Below the pieces are notes generated by a model, which worked only from the letters and a program-made list of their open reading frames with translations, was not told the origin of the DNA and did no database searches. Of a stretch of DNA of 64,000 bases, positions 16,598 through 25,276 are shown piece by piece; position 1 is the stretch's first letter, and the number at the start of each line of letters is the position of its first letter. The stretch spans positions 124,001 through 188,000 of the forward strand of contig NZ_BAABFN010000007.1 of NCBI RefSeq assembly GCF_039541075.1, given 5' to 3'. Origin of the DNA: Compostibacter hankyongensis. Lineage in GTDB: Bacteria; Bacteroidota; Bacteroidia; Chitinophagales; Chitinophagaceae. The position numbers and the translations under genes were made by a program.

Positions 16598-17083
16598 ATG
16601 GAACAAGTCCGCCATTCTTTTGAATATACTACCTATCCCGACATCGCTGCGCTGCCGGAAGCGGACCGTATGCTGCTGCTGCAGGCGCAGCAGGCCATTG
16701 CGCAGGCTTATGCCCCGTATTCGCGGTTTCGCGTGGGAGCGGCGGTCCTGCTGTCAAACGGAGAAGTGGTGACCGGCGCCAACCAGGAGAATGCAGCTTC
16801 CCCGGCGGGCCTCTGCGCCGAGCGTGTTGCCCTGGCTGCCGTCTCCGCAAGCTACCCCGGCACTGCCGTGGATACCCTCGCCATCAGCTACGATCCCGAG
16901 GCGGGCAAAAGCGACCATCCCGTTTCGCCCTGCGGCATCTGCCGGCAGACCCTGCTGGAATATGAAGGCCGGCTGCAGCATCCCATCCGGGTGGTTATGG
17001 GCGGCAAAACGGGCCCTGTATGGGTCATCCCTTCCGCTTCCCTGCTGCTGCCCTTTGCTTTCTCGGCGGCCATGCTCGGCTGA
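16598..17083 (+). CDS. cdd: cytidine deaminase
   Basis: 161 residues with the zinc site of cytidine/deoxycytidine deaminases: AGLCAERVAL (Cys ligand and catalytic Glu) and PVSPCGICRQTLLEYE (two Cys ligands). The upstream YAPYSRFRVGAAVLLSNGEVVTGANQENA is the substrate-binding segment with the F-x-V-G-A-A and N-x-E-N residues. Cys instead of His as first ligand marks the tetrameric type. It converts cytidine to uridine in nucleoside salvage. It converges on the arginase gene with five bases between stops. Confidence 0.95.
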   Translation: MEQVRHSFEYTTYPDIAALPEADRMLLLQAQQAIAQAYAPYSRFRVGAAVLLSNGEVVTGANQENAASPAGLCAERVALAAVSASYPGTAVDTLAISYDPEAGKSDHPVSPCGICRQTLLEYEGRLQHPIRVVMGGKTGPVWVIPSASLLLPFAFSAAMLG

Positions 17084-17088
17084 TCCCG

Positions 17089-18036
17089 TCAATTCGTAAG
17101 CCATACGTTCACGCTGCGCTGCAGGATGCCGAAGGCGATCTCGGCCATCCGGTTCTCCTTGTCCAGCGTAGGATTTACCTCCGTGATCTCAAAGCAGCAG
17201 ACCTTACGGTGCCGCATAAACCGGGCCATCAGCTCTCCCGCTTCCTGCTCGTGCAAGCCGTTGCTGACGGGTGTGCCGGTGCCCTTCGAGATAGCGGCAT
17301 CCAGGCTGTCCACGTCAAAGGAAATATAAACGGCATCGCAGCCGTCGAGATAATCCAATACGGACTGCGCCACCGCTTCCGCGCCTTGCTTCCGTATCTC
17401 GGCGGTCGTGATCACCTTCATATGGTATTTCCGGATCAGGTGCTCCTCTTCCTTTTCGTAGTCGCGCAGCGAGATAAAGACCACATCTTCCGGAGACACC
17501 TTGGGGCGGATATTACCCGTGTTTTTAAGCTGTTCCCATTGTCTTGCCGTGTTTTCGTCTATGGCATGGACCTGGCATTCGCGGTTGTCTTCCCCGAGGG
17601 CGGTCGCCAGGGGCATGCCATGCAGGTTACCGGAAGGCGTGGTGTAAGGGGTATGCAGGTCCGCATGCGCATCTATCCAGATCAGCCCGAGCCTGGCGGC
17701 GGGGCGGGCCATCCGGATGCCGGCGATAGTGGCTCCTGCGCTGGCATGATCACCCGAAAGCACAACGGGGAAGCCGCCTTCCTGCAGCGCGCTGCACACG
17801 CTTTTGCTGACCCGGTCATACAGATCCACCATGCCTTTGATGCGTTTGGCATAGGGCGATGCCACCGGTTCGAAAAGCAGCCGGTTTTCCGTTTCCACTT
17901 CTTCAACCGGAAAGCGGTCAAAGAAATTGCTCATGAAATCGAGAGAGGCGATCCGGATGGCGTCCATGCCCAGGCTGGCGCCCCGCGTGCCCGCGCCGAT
18001 CTCCGACTTTACCCCGATTAGCCTGATCTTTTTCAT
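17089..18036 (-). CDS. arginase/agmatinase family enzyme
   Basis: 315 residues from ATG 18036 (MKKIRLIGVKSEIGAG). Binuclear manganese motifs are present: LSGDHASAG (D96, H97), IWIDAHADLHTP (D122, H124, D126, H128) and SFDVDSLDAAISKGTGTPV (D241, D243). The Pro usual after the last Asp of SxDxDxxDP is Ala. LGVKSE/GAGTRGASLGMDAIR at the N-terminus resembles arginases more than agmatinases. It probably hydrolyses arginine to ornithine and urea. Upstream nucleotides carry a complete promoter so close to ATG 18036 that the mRNA may lack a leader. Confidence 0.87.
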   Translation of the reverse strand: MKKIRLIGVKSEIGAGTRGASLGMDAIRIASLDFMSNFFDRFPVEEVETENRLLFEPVASPYAKRIKGMVDLYDRVSKSVCSALQEGGFPVVLSGDHASAGATIAGIRMARPAARLGLIWIDAHADLHTPYTTPSGNLHGMPLATALGEDNRECQVHAIDENTARQWEQLKNTGNIRPKVSPEDVVFISLRDYEKEEEHLIRKYHMKVITTAEIRKQGAEAVAQSVLDYLDGCDAVYISFDVDSLDAAISKGTGTPVSNGLHEQEAGELMARFMRHRKVCCFEITEVNPTLDKENRMAEIAFGILQRSVNVWLTN

Positions 18037-18042
18037 GCCCGG

Positions 18043-18073
18043 CAAACCTAACGGTTTTTTACACACCGCCAAA
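18043..18073 (-). promoter_or_regulatory. promoter of the arginase gene
   Basis: On the minus strand TTTG (18073-18070), a 19-nt spacer and TAGGTTTG (18050-18043) match the consensus exactly. The ATG begins only six bases after the -7 element, so transcription would start within a few bases of the start codon. Confidence 0.75.
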
Positions 18074-18192
18074 ATACCCGCTATGAAGGATTTCAGAGGG
18101 CTGTAAAATATTTAAAAAAGACGCGCGTCCTGTTGTTTTTCTCTAAATAAAACCCACCGGACAGGAAGGCCGTTTAAATTAATCCAGCCCCT

Positions 18193-18223
18193 TTTTCCGC
18201 GCACCGAATTATCAGTAGGTTTG
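18193..18223 (+). promoter_or_regulatory. promoter of the acyl-CoA dehydrogenase gene
   Basis: TAGGTTTG (18216-18223) is a full -7 match; TTTT at 18193-18196 stands 19 nt upstream as a weak -33. The gene starts at 18249. Confidence 0.6.
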
Positions 18224-18248
18224 TCGCATTGGCTTTAATCGATAAGTT

Positions 18249-19397
18249 ATGCAAATCCAGTTCAGCGAAGAACAACTGATGATCCGGGATGCAGCCCGGT
18301 CTTTTGCCCGGCAGGAGTTGCTGCCCGGCGTTATCGAGCGCGACGAGAAACAGTATTTCCCGGAGGAGCTGATAAAAAAAATGGGTGAGCTGGGCTTTCT
18401 GGGTCTCATGGTAAGTCCCGATTACGGAGGAGCGGGGATGGATACGGTATCTTACGTGCTGGCCATGGAAGAGATTGCTGCAGTGGATGCTTCGGCCGCC
18501 GTTTGCATGAGCGTCAACAACTCCCTCGTATGCCGGGGGCTGGAGCAGACCGGCACCGGAATGCAGAAACAACGCTACCTGCTTCCGCTGGCGCGGGGGG
18601 AAATGCTGGGGGCTTTTCTGCTCAGTGAGCCGGAAGCCGGCTCCGATGCGGCGGCACAGCAGACCACCGCCGTCGATCAGGGTGATCATTACCTGCTGAA
18701 CGGCGCCAAGAACTGGATCACCAACGGCAGCTCCGCTTCGGTGTATATCGTCATGGCGCAGTCCCGCCCGGAGCAGGGAACTCATGGCATAAATGCCTTT
18801 ATCGTCGAAAAAAGCTGGCCCGGCGTGACCGTAGGGCTCAAGGAGAACAAGATGGGCATCCGGGGCAGCGATACGCACAGCATCCTGTTTGAAGACGTGA
18901 AGATACCGAAGGAAAACCGCCTCGGGGAAGAAGGATCCGGTTTCGGATATGCCATGCAGTGTCTCAACGCGGGGCGTATAGGCATTGCCGCACAGGCCCT
19001 CGGCATTGCCGCGGGGGCGTATGAACGTTCCCTCCGCTATGCCGGCGAGCGACAGACCTTTGGCAAGCCTATCGGCATGCATCAGGCCATACAGTTCAAG
19101 CTGGCGGACATGGCCACCCGCATAGAAGCCGCCCGCCTGCTGTGTCTGAAGGCCGCCGCGGATAAGGACCTGGGGCGTGACTATACGCTGAGCAGCTCCA
19201 TGGCCAAGCTCTATGCCTCGGATACCGCCATGTGGGTCACCACCGAAGCGGTACAGATACACGGCGGCTACGGCTATGTAAAAGCCTATCATGTAGAACG
19301 CATGATGCGGGATGCCAAGATCACGCAGATCTACGAAGGCACCAGCGAGGTGCAGCGCATGATCATCAGCCGTTCCGTGCTGGAAAGCGCCGGCTGA
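18249..19397 (+). CDS. acyl-CoA dehydrogenase
   Basis: 382 residues, normal for the family. It has the N-terminal helical domain (FSEEQLMIRDAARSFARQELLP), the FAD/substrate segment GAFLLSEPEAGSDAAA and NGAKNWITNGSSASVYIV, and the C-terminal domain with RQTFGKPIGMHQAIQFKLADMA and the catalytic base in QIYEGTSEVQRMII (E363). The YEGT position of the Glu is that of short- and medium-chain and branched-chain enzymes rather than isovaleryl-type. It oxidises acyl-CoA to 2-enoyl-CoA, passing electrons to ETF. Its own promoter lies upstream; the next gene has a separate one. Confidence 0.95.
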   Translation: MQIQFSEEQLMIRDAARSFARQELLPGVIERDEKQYFPEELIKKMGELGFLGLMVSPDYGGAGMDTVSYVLAMEEIAAVDASAAVCMSVNNSLVCRGLEQTGTGMQKQRYLLPLARGEMLGAFLLSEPEAGSDAAAQQTTAVDQGDHYLLNGAKNWITNGSSASVYIVMAQSRPEQGTHGINAFIVEKSWPGVTVGLKENKMGIRGSDTHSILFEDVKIPKENRLGEEGSGFGYAMQCLNAGRIGIAAQALGIAAGAYERSLRYAGERQTFGKPIGMHQAIQFKLADMATRIEAARLLCLKAAADKDLGRDYTLSSSMAKLYASDTAMWVTTEAVQIHGGYGYVKAYHVERMMRDAKITQIYEGTSEVQRMIISRSVLESAG

Positions 19398-19422
19398 GCC
19401 CGCATCCGCCACCGGCCTGCTC

Positions 19423-19453
19423 TTTTCCGTCAGGCGGAAGAACAGTATCTTTG
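19423..19453 (+). promoter_or_regulatory. promoter of the YggS-type gene
   Basis: TATCTTTG (19446-19453) matches TAnnTTTG, with TTTT at 19423-19426 nineteen bases upstream. The start codon follows at 19475. Confidence 0.6.
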
Positions 19454-19474
19454 CGTTTTTGTCCTCAACGCAAT

Positions 19475-20158
19475 ATGTCAGTAAACATCCCCGCTTACCG
19501 GGAACTTTGTACGGTAGCCGCCGCTTACGGCGCAAAGCTGGCGGCGGTATCCAAGACAAAGCCGGCATCCGATATCCTTGCCCTCTATGAAGCCGGACAA
19601 CGGATCTTTGCCGAGAACTATGTCCAGGAGCTGACCGCCAAATATGCCGCCCTGCCCAGGGATATCCGCTGGCATTCTATCGGGCACCTGCAGACCAACA
19701 AGGTGAAATACATCGCTCCCTTTGTATCTGTGATACAGGGTGTGGACAGCCTGCGGCTGCTGCATGCGATAAACCGGGAAGCCGGGAAGAATGGCCGCCG
19801 TATCGACTGCCTGCTACAGATTCATATTGCTACCGAAACCACCAAGTTCGGTCTCGATGAGCAGGAGCTGGACCAGGTGGCGGAAACGGTAACCGCTGCG
19901 CCGGAAGATTTCCGGCATATACGGCTGACCGGGTTGATGGGCATGGCCTCGTTTACGCCGGATCAGCAACAGGTGGCCGCGGAATTTGGGAAATTGAAGA
20001 CGCTCTTCGGAAAGGTCCGCGACCGGTATGGTATGGACCCCGAAGTATTCTGCGAGTTGTCTATGGGCATGAGCGCAGACTACCGCCTGGCGCTGGAAGC
20101 GGGCAGCACCCTCATACGTGTCGGCAGCCTCCTGTTCGGGGAGCGGAACAGGCCTTAA
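19475..20158 (+). CDS. YggS/PROSC family PLP homeostasis protein
   Basis: 227 residues from ATG 19475; the frame is open further upstream but that part overlaps the preceding gene and its promoter. It has the PLP-lysine segment KLAAVSKTKPASDI (K27), FAENYVQELTAKY, WHSIGHLQTNKVKYI, and the phosphate-binding LSMGMSADYRLALEAGSTLIRVGSLLFG at the C-terminus. These are diagnostic for the single-domain alanine-racemase-fold proteins that bind PLP and balance free PLP and amino-acid pools. No racemase domain is present. Confidence 0.95.
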   Translation: MSVNIPAYRELCTVAAAYGAKLAAVSKTKPASDILALYEAGQRIFAENYVQELTAKYAALPRDIRWHSIGHLQTNKVKYIAPFVSVIQGVDSLRLLHAINREAGKNGRRIDCLLQIHIATETTKFGLDEQELDQVAETVTAAPEDFRHIRLTGLMGMASFTPDQQQVAAEFGKLKTLFGKVRDRYGMDPEVFCELSMGMSADYRLALEAGSTLIRVGSLLFGERNRP

Positions 20159-20174
20159 CGGGAAGGAAAGGGAT

Positions 20175-20198
20175 AAAAAAGGGCCGGATAACCGGCCC
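20175..20198 (-). terminator. Rho-independent terminator of the cold-shock gene
   Basis: Perfect 7-bp stem GGGCCGG/CCGGCCC around a 4-nt loop, followed on the minus strand by six T. It lies 25 bases past the stop of the cold-shock gene. The plus-strand gene that converges here lacks a T-run and would not be stopped by the classical mechanism. Confidence 0.85.
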
Positions 20199-20222
20199 GG
20201 CTGGCAAAAAATATGTATGCAA

Positions 20223-20411
20223 TTAAGCGAGTTTTACATTTACTGCATTTAATCCTTTTTTGCCTTGAACGACATCAAATACGACCTGGTCGTTTTCGCG
20301 GATTTTGTCAATTAATCCCGTAACGTGTACGAAGATTTCCTGACCATCTTCAGTTTTGATGAAACCAAATCCTTTGGCTTCATTGAAGAATTTTACGGTG
20401 CCTTTTTTCAT
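20223..20411 (-). CDS. cold-shock protein, CspA family
   Basis: 62-residue single cold-shock domain. It has RNP1-like GFGFIKTEDG and RNP2-like IFVHVTG, and starts MKKGTVKFFNEAKG. It binds single-stranded RNA and DNA as a chaperone. The 84 bases upstream are very A/T-rich and may form a leader; the gene lies downstream of dcd on the same strand but a TATCTTGC element near 20450 suggests its own promoter. A strong terminator follows. Confidence 0.95.
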   Translation of the reverse strand: MKKGTVKFFNEAKGFGFIKTEDGQEIFVHVTGLIDKIRENDQVVFDVVQGKKGLNAVNVKLA

Positions 20412-20495
20412 TGATAAATAATTAATAACAAATAATAAATTGCTGTCTGCAAGATACGTTTTTTACATAGATATGAAAAATTTTTTTATGATAAA

Positions 20496-21032
20496 TTAAA
20501 AGCTGTTCTTCCACATCATACTTTCCACGGGCCGGACCGTGCGGGTCGTGTATTTGGCGTTCCCTTTGGTATGGTAAAACGTGGCTACCTCGCCTTCCAC
20601 CATGAAGTAGATCAGCTGCCCGATGGGCATCCCCGGGTATATCCGGACCGGCTGGGCGCAGGATATCTCCAGCGTCCAGGTATTGCAAAAACCCACATCG
20701 CCCTTCCCGGCGGTGGCATGGATGTCTATACCCAGGCGGCCGGTAGACGACTTTCCTTCGAGAAAGGGTACATGGGCATGCGTTTCGGTATACTCAAGCG
20801 TCACCCCGAGGTAGAGGACGTCCGGCTGCAGCAGGAAGCCCGTCTCCGGTATCTCGAAATGCTCTATCTCGTTGTGTTTGCGGGCATCCAGCACCCTGTC
20901 CTTGTATACGGCCAGGTATTTGCTCAGGTGCACGTCATAGGAGTTTGTGCCCAGATATTTCCGGTCGAACGGATCTATTACAATAGTGCCTTTCTCTATT
21001 TCCTCGAGGATGCGGGTGTCGGATAAAATCAT
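20496..21032 (-). CDS. dcd: dCTP deaminase
   Basis: 178 residues. Signature elements of the dCTP deaminase/dUTPase fold are FLEGKSSTGRLGIDIHATAGKGDVGFCNTWTLEI (written here only as landmarks SSTGRLG, HATAGKGD and GFCNTWT) and the C-terminal YPGMPIGQLIYF. The Arg and Glu around the Ser-rich loop bind and deaminate dCTP to dUTP. It supplies dUMP for thymidylate synthesis. It is divergent from the phosphopantetheinyl transferase gene with a 41-base gap, so the two promoters must lie close together. Confidence 0.95.
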   Translation of the reverse strand: MILSDTRILEEIEKGTIVIDPFDRKYLGTNSYDVHLSKYLAVYKDRVLDARKHNEIEHFEIPETGFLLQPDVLYLGVTLEYTETHAHVPFLEGKSSTGRLGIDIHATAGKGDVGFCNTWTLEISCAQPVRIYPGMPIGQLIYFMVEGEVATFYHTKGNAKYTTRTVRPVESMMWKNSF

Positions 21033-21054
21033 GCTCCGTGTGCGTTTTACTTTA

Positions 21055-21062
21055 TATTTTTG
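21055..21062 (+). promoter_or_regulatory. -7 element for the phosphopantetheinyl transferase gene
   Basis: TATTTTTG lies 11 bases before ATG 21074. No -33 match is visible at the right distance. If used, the leader would be about six nucleotides. Confidence 0.35.
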
Positions 21063-21073
21063 GGTGGAAAATT

Positions 21074-21694
21074 ATGCCCTTAATCCGAGCTATACAAATT
21101 GATGCGGACACAAAGATAGGAATTTGGCGCATCGCGGAAGCAGCTGACTATTTTAACCAGGTCATACCGCCTGAAACGCCGGTACAGCATCCCCGGAAAC
21201 GGCTGCAGCACCTGGCTGCCCGCCACCTCCTCACCGTACTGGCCCCCGGCTTTCCCGTTCATGATATCCGCCTGGGCAATGCCGGAAAACCTTATCTTCC
21301 CGGGCATGCCTTTCATTTTTCGCTTTCCCACAGCGGGGACATGGCCGCTGCCATCGTCAGCACCGGCCACCGCGCGGGTATCGATCTCGAGCATATCGAC
21401 GACCGGGCATGGCGGGTAAGACACCGCTTCCTCAATGCGGCGGAGCTGGAAGCCTGTCCCGGGGACCACGGCCGGGCTTACCTGACCCTGTGCTGGTGCG
21501 CCAAGGAAGCGGTATACAAATGGCACGGGGACGGCGGCATCAGCTTCCGCGAGCACATCCGTCTGCGTCCTTTTATGCCCGGGCCCGCCGGACAGATCAG
21601 CGGTTACCTCGAGCAGGGCGCGTCGTCCTGCCCCTTTCGTCTGCATTACCTGCTGGAAGATACCTTTGCGCTGGCCTGGACGATGACGCCCTGA
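21074..21694 (+). CDS. 4'-phosphopantetheinyl transferase superfamily protein
   Basis: 206 residues from ATG 21074. It has the Sfp-type motifs GIDLEHIDDRAWRVRHRFLNAAE (Mg-binding Asp and Glu) and WCAKEAVYKWHG (catalytic W-x-x-K-E). The segment FHFSLSHSGDMAAAIVS is the CoA-binding HxxxSHS region. It attaches phosphopantetheine from CoA to a carrier protein. No polyketide or peptide synthase is nearby, so its partner could be the fatty-acid acyl carrier protein or a distant cluster. Confidence 0.87.
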   Translation: MPLIRAIQIDADTKIGIWRIAEAADYFNQVIPPETPVQHPRKRLQHLAARHLLTVLAPGFPVHDIRLGNAGKPYLPGHAFHFSLSHSGDMAAAIVSTGHRAGIDLEHIDDRAWRVRHRFLNAAELEACPGDHGRAYLTLCWCAKEAVYKWHGDGGISFREHIRLRPFMPGPAGQISGYLEQGASSCPFRLHYLLEDTFALAWTMTP

Positions 21695-21757
21695 TACCGC
21701 CCGGCAGGTTCGGGAATAATTTCGTATATTTATCAGAACACCAATGCAGCCATTGCC

Positions 21758-22141
21758 ATGGATACCCGTTACTGCCTGGAATGCGGCGCCAGGATAAAGG
21801 GACGATCAGACAAGAAGTATTGCAATGACCAGTGCCGCAACAGCTACAACAACCGGCAGAAAGGAGATGCCAATGCATTCGTGCGGAGGGTAAACCATAT
21901 CCTCCGGCGTAACCGCAGTATCCTGGAGACTCTTATTCCCCCGGATACCGGGAAGATACGGCTTGCCCAGTCCCAGCTGGTCGACAAAGGGTTCAACTTC
22001 TCCTATTATACCCATATCTACAAAACACGCAACCGTCATACCTATTACTTCTGCTACGAGTACGGCTATATGCTGCTCGAAGACGATTACTATATGCTGG
22101 TCAAAAGAGAAAGCCGGCCTCAGGATGCCGTGCTGAGCTAA
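21758..22141 (+). CDS. small zinc-ribbon protein
   Basis: 127 residues. An N-terminal zinc ribbon has four Cys in RYCLECGARIKGRSDKKYC and NDQCRNSYNN (C-x2-C ... C-x3-C), a basic helical part follows (VRRVNHILRRNRSILE), and the C-terminal half is rich in Tyr and aromatic residues (FNFSYYTHIYKT, YYFCYEYGYMLLEDDYYMLVKR). Such proteins are widespread in Bacteroidota and of unknown function; the ribbon may bind nucleic acid. It is the last ordinary gene before the glycan region; a CAG-box promoter begins five bases after its stop. Confidence 0.75.
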   Translation: MDTRYCLECGARIKGRSDKKYCNDQCRNSYNNRQKGDANAFVRRVNHILRRNRSILETLIPPDTGKIRLAQSQLVDKGFNFSYYTHIYKTRNRHTYYFCYEYGYMLLEDDYYMLVKRESRPQDAVLS

Positions 22142-22145
22142 AACA

Positions 22146-22190
22146 GCAGGACAGGACAGGATGGTTCGGCTTCCGGGGCGCCGTACTTTG
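22146..22190 (+). promoter_or_regulatory. CAG-box promoter, copy 1, before GH71/99-like A
   Basis: The 19-bp box GCAGGACAGGACAGGATGG (22146-22164) is followed, 21 nt after its GGAT, by TACTTTG (22184-22190) in the context GCCGTACTTTGGC. The start codon is at 22264. Copies 2-4 are at 24296, 33589 and 44048. Confidence 0.6.
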
Positions 22191-22263
22191 GCATCCGTCG
22201 AAGACAGGTATTTCCTGCTGTCGGACAGCAGGTTGCCGCTCTTTGCCGCTATAAACCCGATAA

Positions 22264-24270
22264 ATGATGAAGGGAAAACTATCCGTCTTCTTTCTTGTGG
22301 CTATACTGTTTTGTTCACGGGAACTTTTCTCGCAGTCCCATACCTCGTATTACCGCGATCTGTATCCGGATACCTGGGTGGCGACCGACGCCCTGGGGCG
22401 GACCATGCCCGGCGAACAGGAAGCGGGCCCTCCGAAGAAAGATCACCGCCGCGTAGTCGGTATGTTTTATATCACCTGGCACAGCGATCAACTGGCGAAG
22501 CTGAAAAGTCCCTATGCGGGGGATGTCACCAAAGTGCTGGCGGCCGATCCCGGCGCACGGCTGGATGCAAAGCACCCCCTCTGGAAGGAAGGCTCTTATC
22601 ACTGGGGAGAACCCGAGGCCGGATATTTTCTCAGCAAGGACGAATACGTGGTCCGGAAAGATATGTCCATGCTCAGCGATGCCGGCGTGGATGTCCTGAT
22701 CATGGATGTCACCAATGCCGTGCGTTACTGGAGCGAGTGGGATGTTATCTTCGGAGTGATGGAGAAGATGAAGGCGGAAGGCAACAAGGTGCCGCAGTTT
22801 TGTTTCTGGGCCTTTAACGGACCGGTGATCAGCGTGGTGCAGGACCTCTATGACAAAATCTATAAAACAGGAAAGTACAGGGACCTCTGGTTCTACTGGG
22901 ACGGCAAGCCCCTGCTGCTGTATAACGGCATGCCCAGCGTGGACGCCAACGGGGGAGGCGTAAAAAATCCCAACCCGCATTACGACAGCACTGCGCGGAC
23001 CGACACCCGCAATCCCCATTACGGCGATCCGGAATATACACAGCCGTTTTACCACGACTATACGCACGCGGTAAAAGACTTTTTTACCCTCCGGACCATG
23101 TGGTGGGGCTATTACAAATGGGGCGGAAAACGTTTTGTGGGCACCGAGGATAACTGGAGCTTCGGCTACGACATGGGCAATGAAAATGTGAAGATCATGT
23201 CCCCGGAGGAACTGGTTTCCCGGCATAACGGCAAAAAAGAGGAAGCTGCCGTAACGCCGGGGCAGCATGCATCGAGCATGATCGGAAAATCCTGGACCCG
23301 GGAGAAAGGAGAGCCTCCGCTGAACCGGTACGATCTTCCGGATTCGGCCTATGTGCCCTGGCTGGGAAAAACCGTTCGTCACCCGGAAGGATATGGCATC
23401 TATTTCCAGCAGCGCTGGGATGAAGCCCTGAAGGTTGATCCGCAGTTTCTGTATATCAACGACTGGAACGAGTGGACGGCGGGAAAATACCAGCCGGGCG
23501 AAGGGAAGACCACGTCGTTTATGGGAAGGAAGAGCCCTTACTTCTTCGTGGATCAGTACAACGCCGAGTTCAACCGTGCCATTCAGCCGATGAAGGGCGG
23601 GTATACGGATAATTATTACATGCAGATGGCGGAGAACATCCGGCGTTATAAAGGCGCCCGGCCCATACCGGTGCTGAAAGGCTGGTCTTCGTTGAAGATC
23701 GACGGGGATTTCTCCGACTGGAAGAAGGTAGCCGTGGAGTATCGCGATACCCGGGGAGACGTTTTTCACCGGGATTATAACGGATACGGCGGCCTGCATT
23801 ATACCAACAACTCAGGACGCAACGATATCGTGACCTGCAAGGTGGCTGTCGACCGGGACAAGGTGTACTTCTATGCAGCCACGGACTCGGCGCTTACCCC
23901 GCATACGGGTAATAACTGGATGCTGCTGTTGATCGATGCGGACCGGAACCCTGCCACCGGCTGGCATGGCTACGATTTTCTGATCAACCGGAAGATAGTG
24001 GATGGAGGTACCACAACATTGATGCGGTATGATCCGGATAGGGGCGGGGATCCCTGGAAGACGATAGCCAGGCTGGATTACCGCTACCGCGGCAATGCCC
24101 TGGAGCTGGCTGTTCCGCAGAAGCTGCTGGGTCTGAAAGGCAATGCGTTGAGCTTTGATTTCCACTGGTGCGACAATCCCGCCGACCTTAAGGACCCGAT
24201 CTCGCTTTGTATCGACGGGGACAGCGCCCCCAACCGCCGGTTCAATTACCGCTGCATCTGGAAGAAATAA
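22264..24270 (+). CDS. GH71/99-like glycosidase with C-terminal CBM9-like module, paralogue A
   Basis: 668 residues with signal peptide (about 1-23). The catalytic part (about 30-450) resembles GH71/GH99-type barrel proteins: it opens with ATDALGRTMPG, has FYITWHSD, YHWGEPEAGYF, DAGVDVLIMDVTNA and ends with the WNEWTAGK motif (E403). A second module (about 478-668) begins IDGDFSDWKKV and ends CIDGDSAPNRRFNY, as in CBM9/DOMON-type carbohydrate-binding domains. It probably acts on mannose-type or related linkages outside the cytoplasm; the substrate is not known. Paralogues B and C lie downstream. It heads the cluster under a CAG-box promoter. Confidence 0.8.
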   Translation: MMKGKLSVFFLVAILFCSRELFSQSHTSYYRDLYPDTWVATDALGRTMPGEQEAGPPKKDHRRVVGMFYITWHSDQLAKLKSPYAGDVTKVLAADPGARLDAKHPLWKEGSYHWGEPEAGYFLSKDEYVVRKDMSMLSDAGVDVLIMDVTNAVRYWSEWDVIFGVMEKMKAEGNKVPQFCFWAFNGPVISVVQDLYDKIYKTGKYRDLWFYWDGKPLLLYNGMPSVDANGGGVKNPNPHYDSTARTDTRNPHYGDPEYTQPFYHDYTHAVKDFFTLRTMWWGYYKWGGKRFVGTEDNWSFGYDMGNENVKIMSPEELVSRHNGKKEEAAVTPGQHASSMIGKSWTREKGEPPLNRYDLPDSAYVPWLGKTVRHPEGYGIYFQQRWDEALKVDPQFLYINDWNEWTAGKYQPGEGKTTSFMGRKSPYFFVDQYNAEFNRAIQPMKGGYTDNYYMQMAENIRRYKGARPIPVLKGWSSLKIDGDFSDWKKVAVEYRDTRGDVFHRDYNGYGGLHYTNNSGRNDIVTCKVAVDRDKVYFYAATDSALTPHTGNNWMLLLIDADRNPATGWHGYDFLINRKIVDGGTTTLMRYDPDRGGDPWKTIARLDYRYRGNALELAVPQKLLGLKGNALSFDFHWCDNPADLKDPISLCIDGDSAPNRRFNYRCIWKK

Positions 24271-24295
24271 CCGGCGCGGCCGTGAAAGACGGCAG

Positions 24296-24340
24296 GCAGT
24301 ACAGCACAGGATAGTAAAGCAGGGGTTATCGTCTATTTTT
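24296..24340 (+). promoter_or_regulatory. CAG-box promoter, copy 2, before the epimerase gene
   Basis: GCAGTACAGCACAGGATAG (24296-24314), then 21 nt after GGAT the element TATTTTT (24334-24340). The epimerase starts at 24403. A separate promoter here means that the epimerase need not depend on read-through from the upstream hydrolase. Confidence 0.55.
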
Positions 24341-24402
24341 ATCGCCGGGGCTGCTTCAGCGGCGGCGTCCGGTCATCCTTTATACCCAAAAACAGGTTGA
24401 GC

Positions 24403-25251
24403 ATGAAATTCGGAATAAACACCTTTTTGTTCAGCTCCCCCTTTACCAATGGGGACATCGGCTATTTCTCCCGCTTTAAGTCCTGGGGATTTGATACCGT
24501 GGAAATCGCGCTGGAAAATCTTACCGATATCGATGCCCATACGGTAGCGAAAGCCCTGTCGGACGACGGGCTCAGCTGCGCTTCCCTCTGCGCCGCAATG
24601 GGACCGGGCCGCGACCTGCGGGGTACGCCCGCCGAGCAGCAAACCGCGCTGGATTATCTTAAAGGGCTGCTGGATATTATGCCCGAGCTGGGCTGCAAGG
24701 TGCTGGCCGGCCCCCTGTATTCGGTGGTGGGAAGAGCGGAAGCCACACCGCCTGAAGACTATAAACGGCAATGGGAAACGGTGGCCGGGCACCTCCTCAC
24801 GCTGGCAGAACATGCGGAAAAGGCAGGCCTGCTGCTGGCGATAGAGCCCCTGAACCGTTATGAAACGGATTTTATCAACACCGGAGCCCAGGCGCTGCGT
24901 ATGATCCGGGAAGTGGACAGTAAGGCCCTTACGGTGCACCTCGATACCTTCCATATGAATATCGAGGAAAAGCATCCTGCGGAAACGATCCTTGAAGCGG
25001 GTGCCCGGCTGGGACATTTTCATGCTTCGGGAAGCGACCGGGGAGCGCCGGGTAACGATCATACAGACTGGCAAGCCATAGCGAAGGCCCTGCAGCAGGT
25101 GAATTATACCGGCCCCGTAGTCATCGAGTCATTTACCCCCGATGTAAAGGTCATTGCCCGCGCCGCCTCCATCTGGCGGGAAATAGAACCTTCGCAGGAA
25201 GCGCTGGCCACACAAGGATTGAAATTTCTCCGGTCCTGTTTTCCGGGATAA
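24403..25251 (+). CDS. sugar phosphate isomerase/epimerase, tagatose-3-epimerase type
   Basis: 282 residues from ATG 24403; a TTG two codons earlier is less likely. TIM-barrel metal site: EPLNRYETDF (Glu), HLDTFHMNIEE (Asp and His), HASGSDRGAPGNDHTDW (His and Asp) and VIESF (Glu). This order matches D-tagatose/D-psicose 3-epimerases and related ketose epimerases. It interconverts free ketoses, presumably one released from the imported glycan. Cytoplasmic. It ends 25 bases before the sorbosone-dehydrogenase-type gene and is likely co-transcribed with it. Confidence 0.88.
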   Translation: MKFGINTFLFSSPFTNGDIGYFSRFKSWGFDTVEIALENLTDIDAHTVAKALSDDGLSCASLCAAMGPGRDLRGTPAEQQTALDYLKGLLDIMPELGCKVLAGPLYSVVGRAEATPPEDYKRQWETVAGHLLTLAEHAEKAGLLLAIEPLNRYETDFINTGAQALRMIREVDSKALTVHLDTFHMNIEEKHPAETILEAGARLGHFHASGSDRGAPGNDHTDWQAIAKALQQVNYTGPVVIESFTPDVKVIARAASIWREIEPSQEALATQGLKFLRSCFPG

Positions 25252-25276
25252 AGCCGATCATGCTAAACAATATATC

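Noticed and set aside
18037..18072. Upstream start codon for the arginase-family gene giving an N-terminus MAVCKKPLG
   Set aside because: That stretch is the promoter itself, and relatives begin at MKKIRLIG-like residues.
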